Notes under the pieces: model-generated
The model's input: the letters and a program-made list of their open reading frames with translations, nothing else
What the model was told of the DNA's origin: nothing
The model's database searches: none
Part shown: in pieces, positions 63,237 through 64,000 of the stretch
Layout of the letters: each line of letters starts with the position of its first letter
Position numbering within the stretch: position 1 is the first letter of the stretch
Source of the DNA: Bacteroidota bacterium
Lineage (GTDB): Bacteria > Bacteroidota > Bacteroidia > Cytophagales > Cyclobacteriaceae
Length of the DNA: 64,000 nucleotides
Direction of reading: 5' to 3'
Assembly: GCA_023428695.1 (NCBI GenBank)
Contig: JAEYWY010000009.1
Location: 97,872-161,871, forward strand
Made by a program: the position numbers and the translations under genes

Positions 63237-63737
63237 ATGGGTGTTTACGTTGTCGATAGCAATTTTTTTATTCAAGCTCACAGGGCAAATTATCCGCTGG
63301 ATGTTGCGACCAGTTTTTGGAACAAAGTGAAACAACTGGCGGAACAGCAAAAAATAATAAGCATTGATAAGGTTAAAAAGGAAATATACGACCATCAAGA
63401 TGATTTGAAGACTTGGTGTGAGAATAACTTGCCCGCTGATTTCTTCAAAGACACCACAGGCGTGGTCACCAGTTATAGTCAAATCGTAACATGGGCAAAC
63501 TCTAGAAGTAGTCATTATTTCGCAACCGCTATAGCTGAATTTCTTGGCGCAGATGAAGCTGACGCATGGTTGGTGTCGTATGCTCATGCCGACACGGCTA
63601 ACAGAATAATTGTTACCCACGAAAAAAGTCAACCGGATCGAAAAAACAAAGTCAAAATTCCCGAAGCTTGCGCCCCATTTAATATCAGTTTTGTAGACAC
63701 AATTGAAATGTTCAGGCAATTGGGTGAACGGTTTTAA
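63237..63737 (+). CDS. DUF4411 PIN-domain-like protein (probable toxin)
   Basis: A 166-residue protein of the DUF4411 family. It begins GVYVVDSNFFIQAHRANYPL with an Asp at residue 7, has the acidic ISIDKVKKEIYDHQDDLKTW, then EFLGADEADAWLVSYAHADT and RIIVTHEKSQPD. The spaced acidic residues (Asp7, Glu in KKEI, Asp in DEADAW) fit the metal-binding site of a PIN nuclease. As the second gene of an ImmA-PIN pair it is probably an RNA-cutting toxin neutralised by the upstream protein. Its start ATG (63237) is 5 nt after the upstream stop. No activity has been tested here. Confidence 0.8.
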   Translation: MGVYVVDSNFFIQAHRANYPLDVATSFWNKVKQLAEQQKIISIDKVKKEIYDHQDDLKTWCENNLPADFFKDTTGVVTSYSQIVTWANSRSSHYFATAIAEFLGADEADAWLVSYAHADTANRIIVTHEKSQPDRKNKVKIPEACAPFNISFVDTIEMFRQLGERF

Positions 63738-63757
63738 ATTATCAATCGCACACACAT

Positions 63758-63884
63758 TGCCTGGCCGCGCATTCAGCCCACATCCAAAACCAGTCAATAA
63801 GTGTGCTCAGTTCGGGTACGTGGACAAAGTGGAAACTGAAAAATGCCGCACCCCAGGCACAGCTGCATGTCCAAACCGTTGAGG
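63758..63884. repeat. Right-hand palindromic junction of the AT-rich island
   Basis: TGCCTGGCCGCGCATTC (63759-63775) and AAATGCCGCACCCCAGGCAC (63841-63860) form an imperfect inverted repeat, followed by CAAACCGTTGAGG (63873-63884). The layout is that of the junction at 61616-61745, which supports a cassette bounded by related sites. Confidence 0.4.
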
Positions 63885-63899
63885 CCCAACCTGAAAAAG

Positions 63900-64000
63900 A
63901 TGATGAGAGTCAATAAGATAATTGTATTAGTCTGTTTATTGGGAACAATACGCGGATATGCACAAAACATTTTTCCTGAAAAGTTTGACAACTGCAGTAC
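63900..64000 (+). CDS. Exported protein, 5' end only
   Basis: An open frame begins at ATG 63900 (or ATG 63903) and runs off the window. It reads VNKIIVLVCLLGTIRGYAQN, a signal peptide, followed by IFPEKFDNCST. The PEKFD-x-C pattern after the signal is common in small exported Bacteroidota proteins that go on to an energy-transducer (TonB C-terminal) domain; with only 33 codons that is a guess. No shorter competing start is visible. Confidence 0.55.
   Translation, partial: MMRVNKIIVLVCLLGTIRGYAQNIFPEKFDNCS

Noticed and set aside
1..64000. CRISPR arrays, rRNA and tRNA genes
   Set aside because: I saw no regularly spaced short repeats and no recognisable rRNA or tRNA sequence on either strand; a covariance-model scan would be needed to exclude an RNA gene fully.

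Overview
The window reads as chromosomal DNA of a Bacteroidota bacterium, most likely of the Cytophagales. The pointers are a TonB-dependent receptor with a carboxypeptidase-regulatory-like N-terminal domain, a giant alpha-2-macroglobulin carrying a SusC-like EVVVVGYG segment, a delta-60 repeat protein ending in a type IX secretion sorting domain, many lipoproteins, two TPR histidine kinase/LuxR regulator pairs, and few Shine-Dalgarno sequences. The placement is inferred from family content only. I saw no rRNA, tRNA or CRISPR array.

Layout. 1-5.2 kb: plus-strand run of a TPR protein (cut by the window edge), an NAD-dependent epimerase, a short-chain dehydrogenase and a TonB-dependent receptor. 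5.2-6.4 kb: a pRiA4b ORF-3-like gene beside broken 3' ends of a histidine kinase and a CheB methylesterase. 6.4-10.7 kb: AraC regulator, cytochrome c lipoprotein, a second lipoprotein, a membrane protein, an exported outer-membrane-like protein and a DinB protein. 10.7-14.8 kb (minus): orphan sugar-binding protein, an ELWxxDGT remnant and a TPR-kinase/LuxR pair. 15.2-20.8 kb: beta-propeller lipoprotein, LytTR remnant, membrane AraC-TolB-TPR regulator, probable methanethiol S-methyltransferase (MddA) and a single-domain response regulator. 21-26.7 kb: P-type ATPase behind three palindromes, a lipoprotein, an ECF sigma factor overlapping a double-CDGSH protein, a small membrane protein and a sterol-desaturase-like hydroxylase. 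26.8-32.2 kb: response regulator plus hybrid kinase, then a PQQ-type propeller. 32.2-40.5 kb (minus): alpha-2-macroglobulin and a GH78-like rhamnosidase. 40.9-46.5 kb: a WG-repeat protein overlapping a WD40-caspase. 46.7-53.6 kb: a membrane protein and four minus-strand hydrolases separated by a dispersed inverted-repeat element. 53.8-60.1 kb (minus): lipoprotein, delta-60/T9SS protein and a second TPR-kinase/LuxR pair. 60.7-63.9 kb: an AT-rich, cassette-like island with a membrane protein and an XRE-ImmA/PIN pair. An exported protein begins at 63900 and runs off the edge.

How the genes work together. Much of the window handles sensing (four kinases or one-component sensors, two orphan receivers, an ECF sigma factor) and surface or periplasmic work (receptor, macroglobulin, hydrolases, T9SS cargo). 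The best candidates for a poorly described system are the translationally coupled, apparently exported WG-repeat/WD40-caspase pair (40902-46483) and the ImmA/PIN cassette (62095-63737). A recurring hairpin-forming intergenic element (47.5, 49.6, 50.8 and 53.7 kb) and several gene remnants (5.9-6.4, 11.9-12.2 and 16.9-17.1 kb) show where the chromosome has been rearranged.
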